Shown here piece by piece: positions 23,029-32,325 of a DNA stretch of 34,714 bases. Each line of letters begins with the position of its first letter. The first letter of the stretch is position 1. The DNA is from Sediminibacterium sp. Its GTDB lineage: Bacteria; Bacteroidota; Bacteroidia; B-17B0; Aurantibacillaceae. The translations under genes were made by a program, and so were the position numbers. The stretch covers positions 1 through 34,714 of the forward strand of contig JASGCO010000038.1 in assembly GCA_030054095.1 (NCBI GenBank), given 5' to 3'. Below the pieces are notes generated by a model. That model had not been told where the DNA came from and did no database searches. It saw only the letters and a list, made by a program, of their open reading frames with translations.

Positions 23029-25458
23029 ATGAAAACATCGCATTTTATTTTTGCTTTAGTAATTACCCTGCTTGGTAACGTAGTAGCGCAGGAAGACCTT
23101 ATTTATAAAAAGCCCTCCCCAGAAATTCTGGCGCTGGCAGATGTGGAAGCCGCCCCTTCGGTATGGATGGATACCAAAAAAAGCTATATGCTGTTTTCGT
23201 ACCGGAACAAGTATAAAACGCTAGATGACCTGAATCAGGAAGAGTTACGTTTGGGAGGATTAAGAATAAATCCGGTTACCAATATCGGCTCTACCGTTAA
23301 CTACGTTAATAACCTGAAATTACGTAAAGTAAAAAATGTAAACGACGAACCGGTTCAGGTAAAGGATTTACCGGCCAACGCGCGTATCAGTAATATTAAC
23401 TGGTCGCCCGACGATAGTAAAATCGCGTTTACCAATACTACCAAAACCGGTGTGGAGTTGTGGATTATTGATGTACAACAGGCGCAGGCCAAACGTATCA
23501 GTGAAGCCGTTCTCAATTGTAATCTGGGTAGTCCATACAGTTGGTTTAATGATAATAAAACATTACTGGTTCGTTTTATTCCTGCTAACCGCCCGGCTCT
23601 GATTGATTCTAAAAAAGACCTGCCCAAAGGCCCCATTGTTTCGGTTGCCGAGGGAAAAGTGTCGCAAAACAGAACCTATCAGGATCTGCTGAAAAACAAA
23701 ACGGATGAGCAAAATTTTGAAGTGCTGGTATCGTCCGAATTGTTTAAGGTAGATCTTAACGGGAACAAAACGCCTTTTCTGACCAAGGACTTGTTTATTG
23801 CACAATCGTTTTCGCCCGATGGTCAATACCTGATGCTGACAACTATTAAAAAACCATTTTCCTATATCGTTCCACTAGGGCGCTTTCCGCAAACAACCAG
23901 CGTTTACGACTTAAATGGAAATCTGATAAAAGTAGTAAACGAAGTACCGCTTACCGAAATTATGCCTAAGGGGTTCATGGCGGTTCGTAAGGGGAAACGT
24001 AATATGAGCTGGCGTAACGATAAACCCGCCACTCTCTACTTTATTGAAGCATTAGATGGTGGCGACCCTGGTGTTAAAACCGATTTCAGAGACGAATTAT
24101 TTGTGTGGGACGCGCCATTTAAAACCAATCCTGTATCGCTTGTAAAAACACAGCAACGGTTCGATAACATTGTTTGGGGTAACGATCAGGTAGCTATGAT
24201 CAGCGATAGCTGGTACGATACCCGTAACAGTAAAACGTATTTATTCAGCCCGGCCAATCCATCGGCTATAAAAACCGTTTTCGACCGCAACTATCAGGAT
24301 ATTTACAGTGACCCCGGTAATTTTGAAACCCGTGAAAACGACTACGGACGCTCCGTTTTAGCCATAGAGACCAATCAACTGTTTCTGATCGGGGAAGGCC
24401 ACAGCGAAAAAGGGCAGTTTCCGTTTATTGACGCCTTTGACATTGCCACCGGAAAAACCAAACGCTTGTATCAATCCGCTTATACCAACAAAAAAGAAGA
24501 TATTTTTTCGATAGAAGATTTTAAAACCGGGCAGGCGCTGGTGATGATCCAATCTAAAAACGAATACCCGAATTATTACTTCCGCAACTTTAAACAAAAA
24601 GACAAACTGGTACAGTTAACATTTACCAAAAATCCGTTCGAAAGCATTAAAAATGTGGAAAAAGAAGTTATCCGCTACAAACGCGAAGATGGCGTTGAAT
24701 TGTCGGGTACCCTTTATTTACCGGTAGGTTATGATAAAACCAAAAAAGAAAAATGTCCGTTGCTGATATGGGCGTATCCTGAAGAATTTAAGGACAAAAA
24801 AAGTGCCGGGCAAAACTCAAAAAATCCGAATGAATTTACCTTCCCTAACTACGGATCGTTTGTGTTTTGGGTTACCAAAGGCTATGTGGTACTCGATGAT
24901 GCGTCGTTCCCGATTATAGGAGAAGGCGACAAAGAACCCAATGATAACTTTATTCAACAACTGGTAGCCAATGGCCGGGCAGCAATTGACGCGGTAGATA
25001 AACTGGGATACATTGACCGTACCCGTGTAGCGGTAGGCGGACATTCGTATGGCGCCTTTATGACGGCCAATCTCCTTACCCACTCTAACGATTTTGCCTG
25101 TGGTATTGCCCGCAGTGGTGCCTATAACCGTTCGTTAACCCCTTTTGGTTTTCAGTCGGAACAACGTAATCTGTGGGATGTACCTGAAATATACAATGGC
25201 ATGTCGCCGTTTTATACCGCTAATAAAATGAAAAAACCGATTTTACTGGTACATGGCGAAGCCGATAACAATCCGGGTACATTTACCCTTCAATCGGAAC
25301 GTTACTTTCAGGCGCTGAAAGGGTTGGGCGGTAATGCCCGCTTGGTGATTCTGCCGAAAGAAAGCCATGGTTATTCGGCCAAAGAAAACATTTTACACCT
25401 GCTGTGGGAACAGGAACAATTTCTGGATAAGCACCTGAAACCAGCTACCAAAGGGTAA
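23029..25458 (+). CDS. Secreted S9 family serine peptidase (prolyl oligopeptidase fold)
   Basis: Exported serine peptidase with a signal peptide (1-20, ending VVAQ). A beta-propeller-type N-terminal half (for example NWSPDDSKIAFTN, SFSPDGQYLMLTT) is followed by an alpha/beta-hydrolase domain from about residue 545. The catalytic triad is S673 in GGHSYGAF, D746 in HGEADNNPG and H780 in KESHGYS. The spacing fits family S9. The wording around the serine and the long 809-residue chain look most like the S9D glutamyl-endopeptidase branch rather than DPP4, but I hold that loosely. Such enzymes feed on peptides in the periplasm. Terminators sit on both sides (22873 and 25486), so it is a single-gene unit. 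Confidence 0.93.
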   Translation: MKTSHFIFALVITLLGNVVAQEDLIYKKPSPEILALADVEAAPSVWMDTKKSYMLFSYRNKYKTLDDLNQEELRLGGLRINPVTNIGSTVNYVNNLKLRKVKNVNDEPVQVKDLPANARISNINWSPDDSKIAFTNTTKTGVELWIIDVQQAQAKRISEAVLNCNLGSPYSWFNDNKTLLVRFIPANRPALIDSKKDLPKGPIVSVAEGKVSQNRTYQDLLKNKTDEQNFEVLVSSELFKVDLNGNKTPFLTKDLFIAQSFSPDGQYLMLTTIKKPFSYIVPLGRFPQTTSVYDLNGNLIKVVNEVPLTEIMPKGFMAVRKGKRNMSWRNDKPATLYFIEALDGGDPGVKTDFRDELFVWDAPFKTNPVSLVKTQQRFDNIVWGNDQVAMISDSWYDTRNSKTYLFSPANPSAIKTVFDRNYQDIYSDPGNFETRENDYGRSVLAIETNQLFLIGEGHSEKGQFPFIDAFDIATGKTKRLYQSAYTNKKEDIFSIEDFKTGQALVMIQSKNEYPNYYFRNFKQKDKLVQLTFTKNPFESIKNVEKEVIRYKREDGVELSGTLYLPVGYDKTKKEKCPLLIWAYPEEFKDKKSAGQNSKNPNEFTFPNYGSFVFWVTKGYVVLDDASFPIIGEGDKEPNDNFIQQLVANGRAAIDAVDKLGYIDRTRVAVGGHSYGAFMTANLLTHSNDFACGIARSGAYNRSLTPFGFQSEQRNLWDVPEIYNGMSPFYTANKMKKPILLVHGEADNNPGTFTLQSERYFQALKGLGGNARLVILPKESHGYSAKENILHLLWEQEQFLDKHLKPATKG

Positions 25459-25485
25459 TCGTTAATATTTCCTTAATTTTAGAAG

Positions 25486-25509
25486 AGCCGTTTTAACAAA
25501 CGGCTTTTT
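25486..25509 (+). terminator. Intrinsic terminator after the S9 peptidase gene
   Basis: A perfect 8-bp stem, AGCCGTTT (25486-25493) and AAACGGCT (25498-25505), with loop TAAC and a run of five T to 25509. It is a classic rho-independent terminator 28 bases after the stop codon. Confidence 0.9.
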
Positions 25510-25525
25510 CGTTAATTTTATAACA

Positions 25526-26791
25526 ATGCGAAAAGTACTCTGTTTAATTGTTTTAAGCCTTTTAAGCCTGAATCAATTTGCCTCTTACATCCTCATTCCG
25601 ATGGATGAAGGGCAAAAAAACCACCTGAAGGCGTATGGCATTGCATACTGGGCCCTTCAGGGCAATCTGGAGATACACTGGTTACTCAATTACCGGGGCG
25701 GTAGTTTTATGATTCCCGGCTCTAAAAGCGTGAGCAATGAATGTACCATTCGCGGGATCAGCTATGAAACCATAAGCGATGCCCAAGGCTCAGGAATTCT
25801 GGCCGAAATAGCCAATCCTGAAGTAAATCAGGATGCCGTTAAACTCGAGAAAGCACCCCGCATTGCCGTTTACTCTCCAAAAGGCAAGCAACCGTGGGAC
25901 GATGCGGTGACTCTGGTGTTAAAGTATGCGGAAATACCCTACGATGTTGTATATGACGAAGAATTGTTCCTCGACAAACTAAAAGATTATGACTGGCTGC
26001 ATCTGCACCATGAAGATTTTACCGGACAGTACGGTAAGTTTTACGCGCAGTTTGCCGGGGCTGCCTGGTATCAGGCCGAAGTACGTGAAAACGAAGCCAT
26101 GGCTAAAAAACTGGGATTTGAAAAGGTATCGCTGATGAAATTAAATTCTGCCAAAAAAATACGGGATTTTGTATTTAGCGGTGGCTTTTTATTTGCCATG
26201 TGCAGTGCTACCGACAGTTACGATATTGCGCTGGCCGCCGAAGGGATAGACATTTGTGAACAAATGTACGATCACGATCCTTCTGATAAAAATGCCAATA
26301 GTAAAATAGATTTTACCCGCGGATTTGCATTCGAAAATTATAAATTGTCTATGAATCCGCTTGAATACGAATATTCTACCATTGACACCTACTCGTCCCG
26401 CAATCAGTATAACCCTAACGAGCGTAACGATGTATTTTCCCTTTTTGATTTCAGTGCTAAGTGGGATCCGGTTCCTACCATGCTTTGCCAGAATCATACC
26501 AGTACCATTAAAGGATTCTGGGGACAAACCGCCGGTTTTGACAAACGTTACATTAAGAAAAGTGTACTAATAATGGGCGAAACCAAAGCCTGGGGCGAAG
26601 CACGTTATATACACGGCGATCACGGGAAAGGCACCTGGACCTTTTACAGCGGCCACGACCCGGAAGATTACCAGCACCGTGTAGAAGAACCTCCAACCGA
26701 TTTAAACCTGCACCCCAATTCGCCGGGTTACCGGCTGATCCTGAATAACATTTTGTTTCCGGCTGCCAAAAAGAAAAAACAAAAAACCTGA
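25526..26791 (+). CDS. Conserved secreted Bacteroidota protein, class I glutamine-amidotransferase-like
   Basis: 421 residues with a signal peptide at about 1-19 (LCLIVLSLLSLNQFAS). I recall relatives of this protein being labelled asparagine synthetase B. I see no AsnB domain: there is no N-terminal catalytic Cys2 and no SGGVDS ATP-pyrophosphatase loop. The region RIAVYSPKGKQPWDDAVTLV, the turn GGFLFAMCSATD (a cysteine in a nucleophile-elbow position) and the late YSGHDPEDY look like a class I glutamine-amidotransferase or ThuA-like fold. HLHHEDFTGQYGKFY is a striking conserved stretch. The protein is probably periplasmic. It is the first gene of a five-gene operon with gaps of 2 to 10 bases, with UbiA next. 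Confidence 0.75.
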   Translation: MRKVLCLIVLSLLSLNQFASYILIPMDEGQKNHLKAYGIAYWALQGNLEIHWLLNYRGGSFMIPGSKSVSNECTIRGISYETISDAQGSGILAEIANPEVNQDAVKLEKAPRIAVYSPKGKQPWDDAVTLVLKYAEIPYDVVYDEELFLDKLKDYDWLHLHHEDFTGQYGKFYAQFAGAAWYQAEVRENEAMAKKLGFEKVSLMKLNSAKKIRDFVFSGGFLFAMCSATDSYDIALAAEGIDICEQMYDHDPSDKNANSKIDFTRGFAFENYKLSMNPLEYEYSTIDTYSSRNQYNPNERNDVFSLFDFSAKWDPVPTMLCQNHTSTIKGFWGQTAGFDKRYIKKSVLIMGETKAWGEARYIHGDHGKGTWTFYSGHDPEDYQHRVEEPPTDLNLHPNSPGYRLILNNILFPAAKKKKQKT

Positions 26792-26801
26792 GTTAGTTTC
26801 C

Positions 26802-27770
26802 ATGAACCGTTTGCTACAACATAAAGGCATTGCCTTTCTGAAACTCATACGGGTCGAAAACCTCATTATTATTGCGCTAACCCAATACGCTCTACGCTAT
26901 TTGGTGCTGCATAAAATACTTGCAGAAAATGGCATTCAGCCAGCAATGAATCATCTGCTGTTTCATTTGATTGTGATTAGTACCATTTGCATTGCCGCGG
27001 CGGGCTATATCATCAATGATTACTTTGATGTGAAAACGGATCTTATTAATCACCCGGATACCGTAGTGGTGGATCGTGTTATTAAACGCCGCTGGGCTAT
27101 TATTTTACACATAGGTTTAACACTCGTAGGAATTGTACTCGGCTGTTATACAGCGCTTAAAACCGGTTACCTGAGACTGGCTGTTTTTCATATTTTAGCA
27201 GCTACCCTACTCTGGTTTTATTCAACCCACTTCAAGAAACAATTATTGATTGGCAATCTGGTAGTAGCCTTGCTAACAGCCGCAGTTACCTTTATGCCCT
27301 TTGTATTCGAAATGGGCATACTGGAGCATGTTCATCCCGGCTTTCACCTGCATCAGACCGCTGTAGTATTAAGCTGCCTGAAAGCTTCAGTGTTATTTTC
27401 TCTTTTTGCGTTTTTAACTACCCTGGCCCGCGAAATTATTAAAGATATGGAAGACTTCAGGGGCGATAAACTAACAGGTGGGCAAACCATGCCCATCCGC
27501 TGGGGAATGGTTAGTTCTAAATTGTTTACCTGTTTTACCCTACTCATTACCATTATTTTGTTAAGCGTGGTCATTTACAACCAGTTTAAATTTTACCGAA
27601 CGCTTATTTCCCCCATCAGCCTTTATATAGTTACCGGATTAATTTTACCTTTGTCGCTCTTAATAACACTGATTATTAAGGCCAAAAATGAAAAGCATTA
27701 CCGTCAGGGTAGTTTACTTTTAAAAGTAATTATGCTGATTGGGATTGCTTACAGTTTTATTATACAGTAA
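26802..27770 (+). CDS. UbiA family prenyltransferase
   Basis: Polytopic membrane prenyltransferase that joins an isoprenyl diphosphate to an acceptor. In Bacteroidota this form is usually called geranylgeranylglycerol-phosphate geranylgeranyltransferase. The first Asp motif, NDxxDxxxD, is N72 to D80 in INDYFDVKTD. The second Asp-rich motif is D216, D219 and D223 in KDMEDFRGDKLTGG. About eight to nine membrane segments fill the 322 residues. The acceptor cannot be decided from sequence alone. It starts 10 bases after the secreted GATase-like gene and is followed by Maf after 5 bases. Confidence 0.92.
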   Translation: MNRLLQHKGIAFLKLIRVENLIIIALTQYALRYLVLHKILAENGIQPAMNHLLFHLIVISTICIAAAGYIINDYFDVKTDLINHPDTVVVDRVIKRRWAIILHIGLTLVGIVLGCYTALKTGYLRLAVFHILAATLLWFYSTHFKKQLLIGNLVVALLTAAVTFMPFVFEMGILEHVHPGFHLHQTAVVLSCLKASVLFSLFAFLTTLAREIIKDMEDFRGDKLTGGQTMPIRWGMVSSKLFTCFTLLITIILLSVVIYNQFKFYRTLISPISLYIVTGLILPLSLLITLIIKAKNEKHYRQGSLLLKVIMLIGIAYSFIIQ

Positions 27771-27775
27771 TACTT

Positions 27776-28372
27776 ATGAACCGAATTGATCAGATTATAA
27801 AAGAGTTCCCTTACCAAATTATTTTAGGGTCCGCTTCGCCACGTCGTCAGGAACTACTAAAAAGTCTGGGTTTTGATTTTTTAAATAAACCCATTAAAGC
27901 CGACGAAAGCAAATGGCCCGTTGATTTACAGGCGCAGGAAATTCCCATTTATCTGGCTGAACTGAAAGCCGATGCCTACCCGGACGAATTAAAGGAGGAT
28001 GAAATTTTAATTACTGCCGATACCATAGTGTGGTGCGAAGGTAAGGCTCTCAATAAACCCGCTAATTTTGTAGAAGGCAAAAAAATGCTGGAAACACTCA
28101 GCGGAAAAATGCATCAGGTGTTTACCGCCGTATGTTTAAAAAGCGGCAATAAGCAAACCACATTTTATGATGAAAGTAAAGTGTATTTTAAAAAACTAAA
28201 ACCAGAAGAAATAGAGTATTACCTCACTAATTTTAGCCCTTACGATAAAGCTGGTGGCTATGGGGTTCAGGACTGGATTGGTTACGTTGGCATTGATAAA
28301 ATAGAAGGCAGTTTTTATAATGTGATGGGCTTACCGGTGAAAGAATTGTTTGAAGAATTAATTAAATTTTAA
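27776..28372 (+). CDS. maf: Maf family nucleoside triphosphate pyrophosphatase
   Basis: Cytoplasmic house-cleaning enzyme that hydrolyses non-canonical or excess nucleotides (dTTP, UTP or modified forms) to the monophosphate and pyrophosphate. The family opening IILGSASPRRQELLKSLGF is at about 15-33. The catalytic aspartate lies in ITADTIVW. The late motifs DKAGGYGVQDW and GSFYNVMGLP are intact. 198 residues is typical. The DKAGGYGVQ form suggests the YhdE-like dTTP/UTP subgroup. It belongs to the same operon as UbiA and the small membrane protein. Confidence 0.95.
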   Translation: MNRIDQIIKEFPYQIILGSASPRRQELLKSLGFDFLNKPIKADESKWPVDLQAQEIPIYLAELKADAYPDELKEDEILITADTIVWCEGKALNKPANFVEGKKMLETLSGKMHQVFTAVCLKSGNKQTTFYDESKVYFKKLKPEEIEYYLTNFSPYDKAGGYGVQDWIGYVGIDKIEGSFYNVMGLPVKELFEELIKF

Positions 28373-28381
28373 TTAAAACCA

Positions 28382-28603
28382 ATGAGTTTTTATTCTGGTA
28401 GTCCGGTTTCGTTTGTGTTTGGCATTGTGATGATGCTGGTGGTTGTGGTATTGGGGTTTACAGTTCTGTTTACCGATTGGAAAGACGATGTGCTTTTTGG
28501 ATGGAAACGCCACCTCTTTGTGTTTATGATGTTTACCTACGCCATTTACCGCGGCATAAGAGTGTATCAGCTTTATAAAGCCAACCGTAAAAATACTGCC
28601 TGA
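28382..28603 (+). CDS. Small two-helix membrane protein
   Basis: 73 residues with two hydrophobic segments: about 9-30 (VSFVFGIVMMLVVVVLGFTV) and about 43-57 (RHLFVFMMFTYAIYR). A short cytoplasm-like basic tail (KANRKNTA) follows. I recognise no named family. It is 9 bases after Maf and 2 bases before the PstS-like gene. The packing and the clean helices make it a real gene rather than chance. Confidence 0.8.
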   Translation: MSFYSGSPVSFVFGIVMMLVVVVLGFTVLFTDWKDDVLFGWKRHLFVFMMFTYAIYRGIRVYQLYKANRKNTA

Positions 28604-28605
28604 AT

Positions 28606-29559
28606 ATGCGAACCGGAATACGAATAGCTGCTTTGGCAGGCATGAGCAGCCTACTCTTAATAAGCGCTTGTTCTACCCCCTATTTTAAAAACGATTACGT
28701 GGATAACTCTCCCACTTCGGGTAAGTTAAAAGTGTTTTACGATGAAGGTCTTAAACTGCACGTAGAAAATCAGGCGTACACATTTGAAGCACAATACCCA
28801 CGTGCCAAAGTAGAAACTTACGCTGTAACGGAAAATGAAGCGGTTGACGCGTTTTATAAAGACAGTTGCAAAGCCATTGTTATTTCACGTCCGTTGAATG
28901 AAAAAGAAGTAAAAGCGTTTGAATCGAAACAAATGCATCCGGCCTTTTCAAAAGTGGCTTATACTGGTCTAGCATTTATTACCAACCGGCAAACCGGTTT
29001 AAACAAGTTAAGTTACGAATCCATGCTTGAGGGACTCACTGGTACATTTATGATCAGCGACAGCCTTAAACAAAAGCACCCTCTCTATTTTATTTTTGAT
29101 CATCCTAACTCAGCGGTAATTCATTACGTTCAGGATTCCATTCTGAAAGAGAAAAAATTATCGGGCAATAGCCGCGCACTGAACAACAGTATGGAAGTCA
29201 TCCGTTATGTGGCGCAACACCCTTACGCGGTTGGTATCATTGACTTTGCCTGGTTAAGTGATGTGGATGACTCTTTATACAAAGCCTTTGAACCGCAGAT
29301 TGATTTTGTAGCCGTAAGCGCCAAAGGCAGTACCCAATTTTCAAAACCCTCGCAAAGCAGTTTTAAAACAGGCGAATATCCGTTTACCCGAACGCTTTAC
29401 GTGTATCGCCGTACCGACGATTTCAGCCTGGCAAAGGGATTTGAAACCTTTGTGGCCGGCCCCAAAGGCCAAATGACGTTTTTAAAACAGGGACTGCTCC
29501 CCTACCAGCAACAGGAACGCAGTATTCAGGTAAACATGGAACCAATGGGTGGTAAGTGA
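28606..29559 (+). CDS. PstS-like phosphate-binding lipoprotein
   Basis: Substrate-binding protein of the PBP2 (PstS-like) fold. The lipobox ISAC places the lipid cysteine at residue 22. LKVFYDEGLKLHVENQAYTFEAQYPRAKVETYAVTENEAV has the usual first-lobe pattern of such proteins. The second half contains the fold's recurring VGIIDFAWLSD. 317 residues is normal. No pstC, pstA or pstB lies next to it. In Bacteroidota such orphan PstS-like lipoproteins are common, so phosphate is a guess. It is the last gene of the operon that starts at 25526. Confidence 0.85.
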   Translation: MRTGIRIAALAGMSSLLLISACSTPYFKNDYVDNSPTSGKLKVFYDEGLKLHVENQAYTFEAQYPRAKVETYAVTENEAVDAFYKDSCKAIVISRPLNEKEVKAFESKQMHPAFSKVAYTGLAFITNRQTGLNKLSYESMLEGLTGTFMISDSLKQKHPLYFIFDHPNSAVIHYVQDSILKEKKLSGNSRALNNSMEVIRYVAQHPYAVGIIDFAWLSDVDDSLYKAFEPQIDFVAVSAKGSTQFSKPSQSSFKTGEYPFTRTLYVYRRTDDFSLAKGFETFVAGPKGQMTFLKQGLLPYQQQERSIQVNMEPMGGK

Positions 29560-29731
29560 TTGTCAGAGAAACAAGAATCATGAATTTTGACTTTTGTAGT
29601 TCGCTTAAGTACATTGATACGCAACAATTATCGTGACCCTATATCTCTAAAAAGTGGCAGACAATTATCCCACTCTTAAAAAGTCAAATAATTGTTGAAA
29701 AACAAAAGTATAAACATAAAAAAAACGAAAA

Positions 29732-30100
29732 ATGGAACAACAAAACACTAACAACACAATGAATGAAAATCTGGAAGAAAAGAAAAGACCAGTAGCCATT
29801 ACCGTAATTTGTATTCTGGGATTTATAGGAGCTGCTTTTACAATACCGCTTATATTTTCTGACGTAGCAAAGCAAATTGGAAGTTGGTATCCCCTTTATC
29901 TGGGCATATCGGCCTTTATTGGGTTAGCCTGCATGATTGGACTATGGTTAATGAAAAAGTGGGCAGCCTATACCTATGCAGGGTTTGTGGTGTTCAATCA
30001 AATAATCATGCTGGTAATGGGAATCTGGGGATTTATGGCACTTTTAATCCCAGCTATTGTTGTTGGTATAGCATTAGCCCACGTTAAAAAAATGGACTAA
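29732..30100 (+). CDS. Hypothetical four-helix membrane protein
   Basis: 122 residues. After a polar start (NTNNTMNENLEEKKRP) come about four hydrophobic segments, at roughly 21-42, 52-74, 76-97 and 98-117. I recognise no family and no catalytic residue. The start could be M1 or M10 (29759). It sits alone between the PstS-like gene and a convergent AraC gene. The A-rich leader (AAACATAAAAAAAACGAAAA) is typical of efficient Bacteroidota translation starts. Confidence 0.72.
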   Translation: MEQQNTNNTMNENLEEKKRPVAITVICILGFIGAAFTIPLIFSDVAKQIGSWYPLYLGISAFIGLACMIGLWLMKKWAAYTYAGFVVFNQIIMLVMGIWGFMALLIPAIVVGIALAHVKKMD

Positions 30101-30136
30101 CGGTTGGTGGCAAAACCTGAATGTTTTCCTCTGTTG

Positions 30137-30177
30137 AAGCGCCTTTTAAAAACGATTTCGTTTAACAACGGGCGCTT
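30137..30177. other. Imperfect hairpin between convergent genes
   Basis: AAGCGCC (30137-30143) and GGCGCTT (30171-30177) form a 7-bp outer stem, and AAACG with CGTTT form an inner one. It lies between the membrane-protein gene and the end of the AraC gene on the other strand. There is no T-run on either side, so a terminator role is only possible. Confidence 0.4.
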
Positions 30178-30178
30178 A

Positions 30179-31084
30179 TTAGTTTAACTTCCTATACTCT
30201 AATGGCGTCTGTCCGGTCTTTTTTTTGAATAGTTTGCTAAAGTACTGAGGGTATTCAAACCCCAGAGTGTAAGCCACTTCATTTATCGTAAAATCTCTGT
30301 TCAGTAATAGGTTCTTTGCTTCCTCAATGAGGCAATAATGAATATGATCCTGAGCATTCATACCTGTTTCCTTTTTCAATAAATCACTTAAATAACTGGC
30401 AGACAGATGCACCTTATCTGCCAGATACTTTACTGTTGGCAAACCGGTTTCTTTTAGCTGTTCCGATTTAAAGTAATGGGATAGCAATTTTTCCACTTGT
30501 AAAACAGTGGTTGAATTACTGTTTTTCCGTGTAATAAATTGCCGGCCATAATACCGCGAACAATAATTAAGAAGCAACTCAATATTGGAAACAATTAAAG
30601 TTTGACTGTGATTATCTATGTTTTCCTTTAACTCATTTTCAATCTTCTGCACACAATCGTATAAAATTTGCTTTTCCTTATCTGATAAATGCAAGGCTTC
30701 TGTCATTTCATACGAAAAAAAAGAATAGTCTTTCATTTTTCCGGCCAGAGATGTTCCCCGCAATAGATCCGGATGAAAAAATAATCCCCATCCCATCCTG
30801 TCTTCCCGCTTCTCTGTTTCCGTATCCATTTCAAGCACTTGCCGGGGAGCTATACAAATCAAACTCCCATCCTGAAAATCCAGAGATTGCCGGCCATACT
30901 TCAGGTGATTAGCGCAGTAATTTTTAAACATGATGGTATAAAAATCTGCGCTTATCCGCGTCCCTTCTTCAAACTGTTCTTCCAGCATACTAAAATCAAC
31001 CACCGAAACAAGCGGATGCTCTGTTTTGCTGTGAACAAAACGGTTTATTTCTGATATACTCTGTAAATGTATAATGGGTTTCAT
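30179..31084 (-). CDS. AraC-family transcriptional regulator
   Basis: 301 residues, soluble. The C-terminal 100 residues are a double helix-turn-helix AraC domain: TVKYLADKVHLSASYLSDLL, then INEVAYTLGFEYPQYFSKLF and KKKTGQTPLEYRKL. The first 190 residues are a sensor domain of the cupin-like sort (for example DFYTIMFKNYC and GSLICIAPRQVLEMD) whose ligand is not known. It is on the same strand as the SDR gene just upstream (112-base gap). AraC regulators of this type often control a neighbouring oxidoreductase, so regulation of the SDR is a reasonable guess. Confidence 0.93.
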   Translation of the reverse strand: MKPIIHLQSISEINRFVHSKTEHPLVSVVDFSMLEEQFEEGTRISADFYTIMFKNYCANHLKYGRQSLDFQDGSLICIAPRQVLEMDTETEKREDRMGWGLFFHPDLLRGTSLAGKMKDYSFFSYEMTEALHLSDKEKQILYDCVQKIENELKENIDNHSQTLIVSNIELLLNYCSRYYGRQFITRKNSNSTTVLQVEKLLSHYFKSEQLKETGLPTVKYLADKVHLSASYLSDLLKKETGMNAQDHIHYCLIEEAKNLLLNRDFTINEVAYTLGFEYPQYFSKLFKKKTGQTPLEYRKLN

Positions 31085-31196
31085 ACTTTAAATATACTTT
31101 AATGAATGGTTACATATTAAAAGGCTTTTATACCAAAGTGACTAAAATAGTCCAATACAAATCCATCCAGCCTGAATCAGATTTATTTAATACCGT

Positions 31197-32018
31197 TTAT
31201 TTTACCTGACTCATAACAATTTTATCAAATAGCCGGTCGCCCAGGTAAACACGCATCCAAACCATGGGTTTAGCAAAATAACCTACTCGGTATCTTGTTT
31301 TTGGTGTGCCGGTACCTACAATTTTAAGAATGGTATCTGCTATTACTTTAGCTTTTGACCCCTGCCCCTTTTCGTATATCGCTTTTGTTGATGCCACCAG
31401 TTTTTTGGTTAACGTAGCATAGGCCCCTTTTCCGGAGTACTTATTGATGTTATCCAACATGATATCACTCCATTCCGTAATAATAATACCGGGTTCTAAC
31501 ACTACCACATGAATATTGAATGCGTTTAATTCCAAACGTAAACAATCGCTGAACCCTTCAACGGCATGTTTACTGGCATGATACCAGGCACCCATTGGTG
31601 TGTACATTTTTCCCCCCATCGAAGATGTATTGATGATTGTTCCCGCCATCGCTTTACGCATGTATGGAATAACTTTTTGTGTAACGGCCGCTAAGCCAAA
31701 CACATTTACTTCAAATTGTTTGCGGGCTTCGTTTAATGGCACATCCTCTACTGAGCCATAAAGTCCGTAGCCTGCATTATTCCATAATACATCTATTTTT
31801 CCTTCTTTCTGAATAATGGTACTTACCACCTTTTCTATATCTGCTTCGTTGGTTACATCCATTTGCAGCGGGTGACCGCCCAAAGTTGCAAGATCCTGCA
31901 TCTGATCCACGCGTCTGGCAACCGTATAAACGGTATGCCCCTGATGTATCAAAGCTTTAGCAGCTTCTTTACCCATTCCTGAACTTGCACCTGTTATCAA
32001 AATTATCTTTTTACTCAT
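31197..32018 (-). CDS. SDR family oxidoreductase
   Basis: NAD(P)-dependent short-chain dehydrogenase/reductase, classical type. The cofactor motif TGASSGMG is at 9-16, NNAG at 80-83, a catalytic serine in INTSSMGG at about 132, and YxxxK as Y146 and K150 in WYHASKHAVEGFS. ARR at 34-36 after the second strand hints at NADP rather than NAD. 273 residues is normal. No substrate can be named. It precedes the AraC regulator on the same strand. Confidence 0.93.
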   Translation of the reverse strand: MSKKIILITGASSGMGKEAAKALIHQGHTVYTVARRVDQMQDLATLGGHPLQMDVTNEADIEKVVSTIIQKEGKIDVLWNNAGYGLYGSVEDVPLNEARKQFEVNVFGLAAVTQKVIPYMRKAMAGTIINTSSMGGKMYTPMGAWYHASKHAVEGFSDCLRLELNAFNIHVVVLEPGIIITEWSDIMLDNINKYSGKGAYATLTKKLVASTKAIYEKGQGSKAKVIADTILKIVGTGTPKTRYRVGYFAKPMVWMRVYLGDRLFDKIVMSQVK

Positions 32019-32325
32019 TTTTCCAGTGTTTTAATTATGGTACAAATTTCCATATAGTAAATGGTTATCCATCAATACAAATTCAGGATTGTTGTATACT
32101 TTTTAGGGGTATCCCGTTTTTAGGGTATTTCAGAGCATTTATATGGACTCTGTACCTGCCGATGTCGAAAAATGTACCTGCCCCTTCTCCTGATTCAGGA
32201 TGCCACAAGTAGCGGTTCGTTTAAGCGCAACACCTAACCCCTCCTTTTTCTTCAATAACAGAAAACAAAAACACCACCTGCCTCTTGTCCATTTTACGTA
32301 TTAGCCGTAACTTTAAGGTTTACGT
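32019..32325. other. Intergenic region between divergent SDR and helicase genes
   Basis: This region holds the upstream ends of two divergent genes. TGTACCTGCC occurs twice (32151-32160 and 32172-32181). A TAACTTTA at 32308-32315, with CTTG 20 bases upstream, resembles a Bacteroidota promoter for the helicase, but it would leave a leader of only about 5 bases. No gene is visible inside. Confidence 0.4.
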
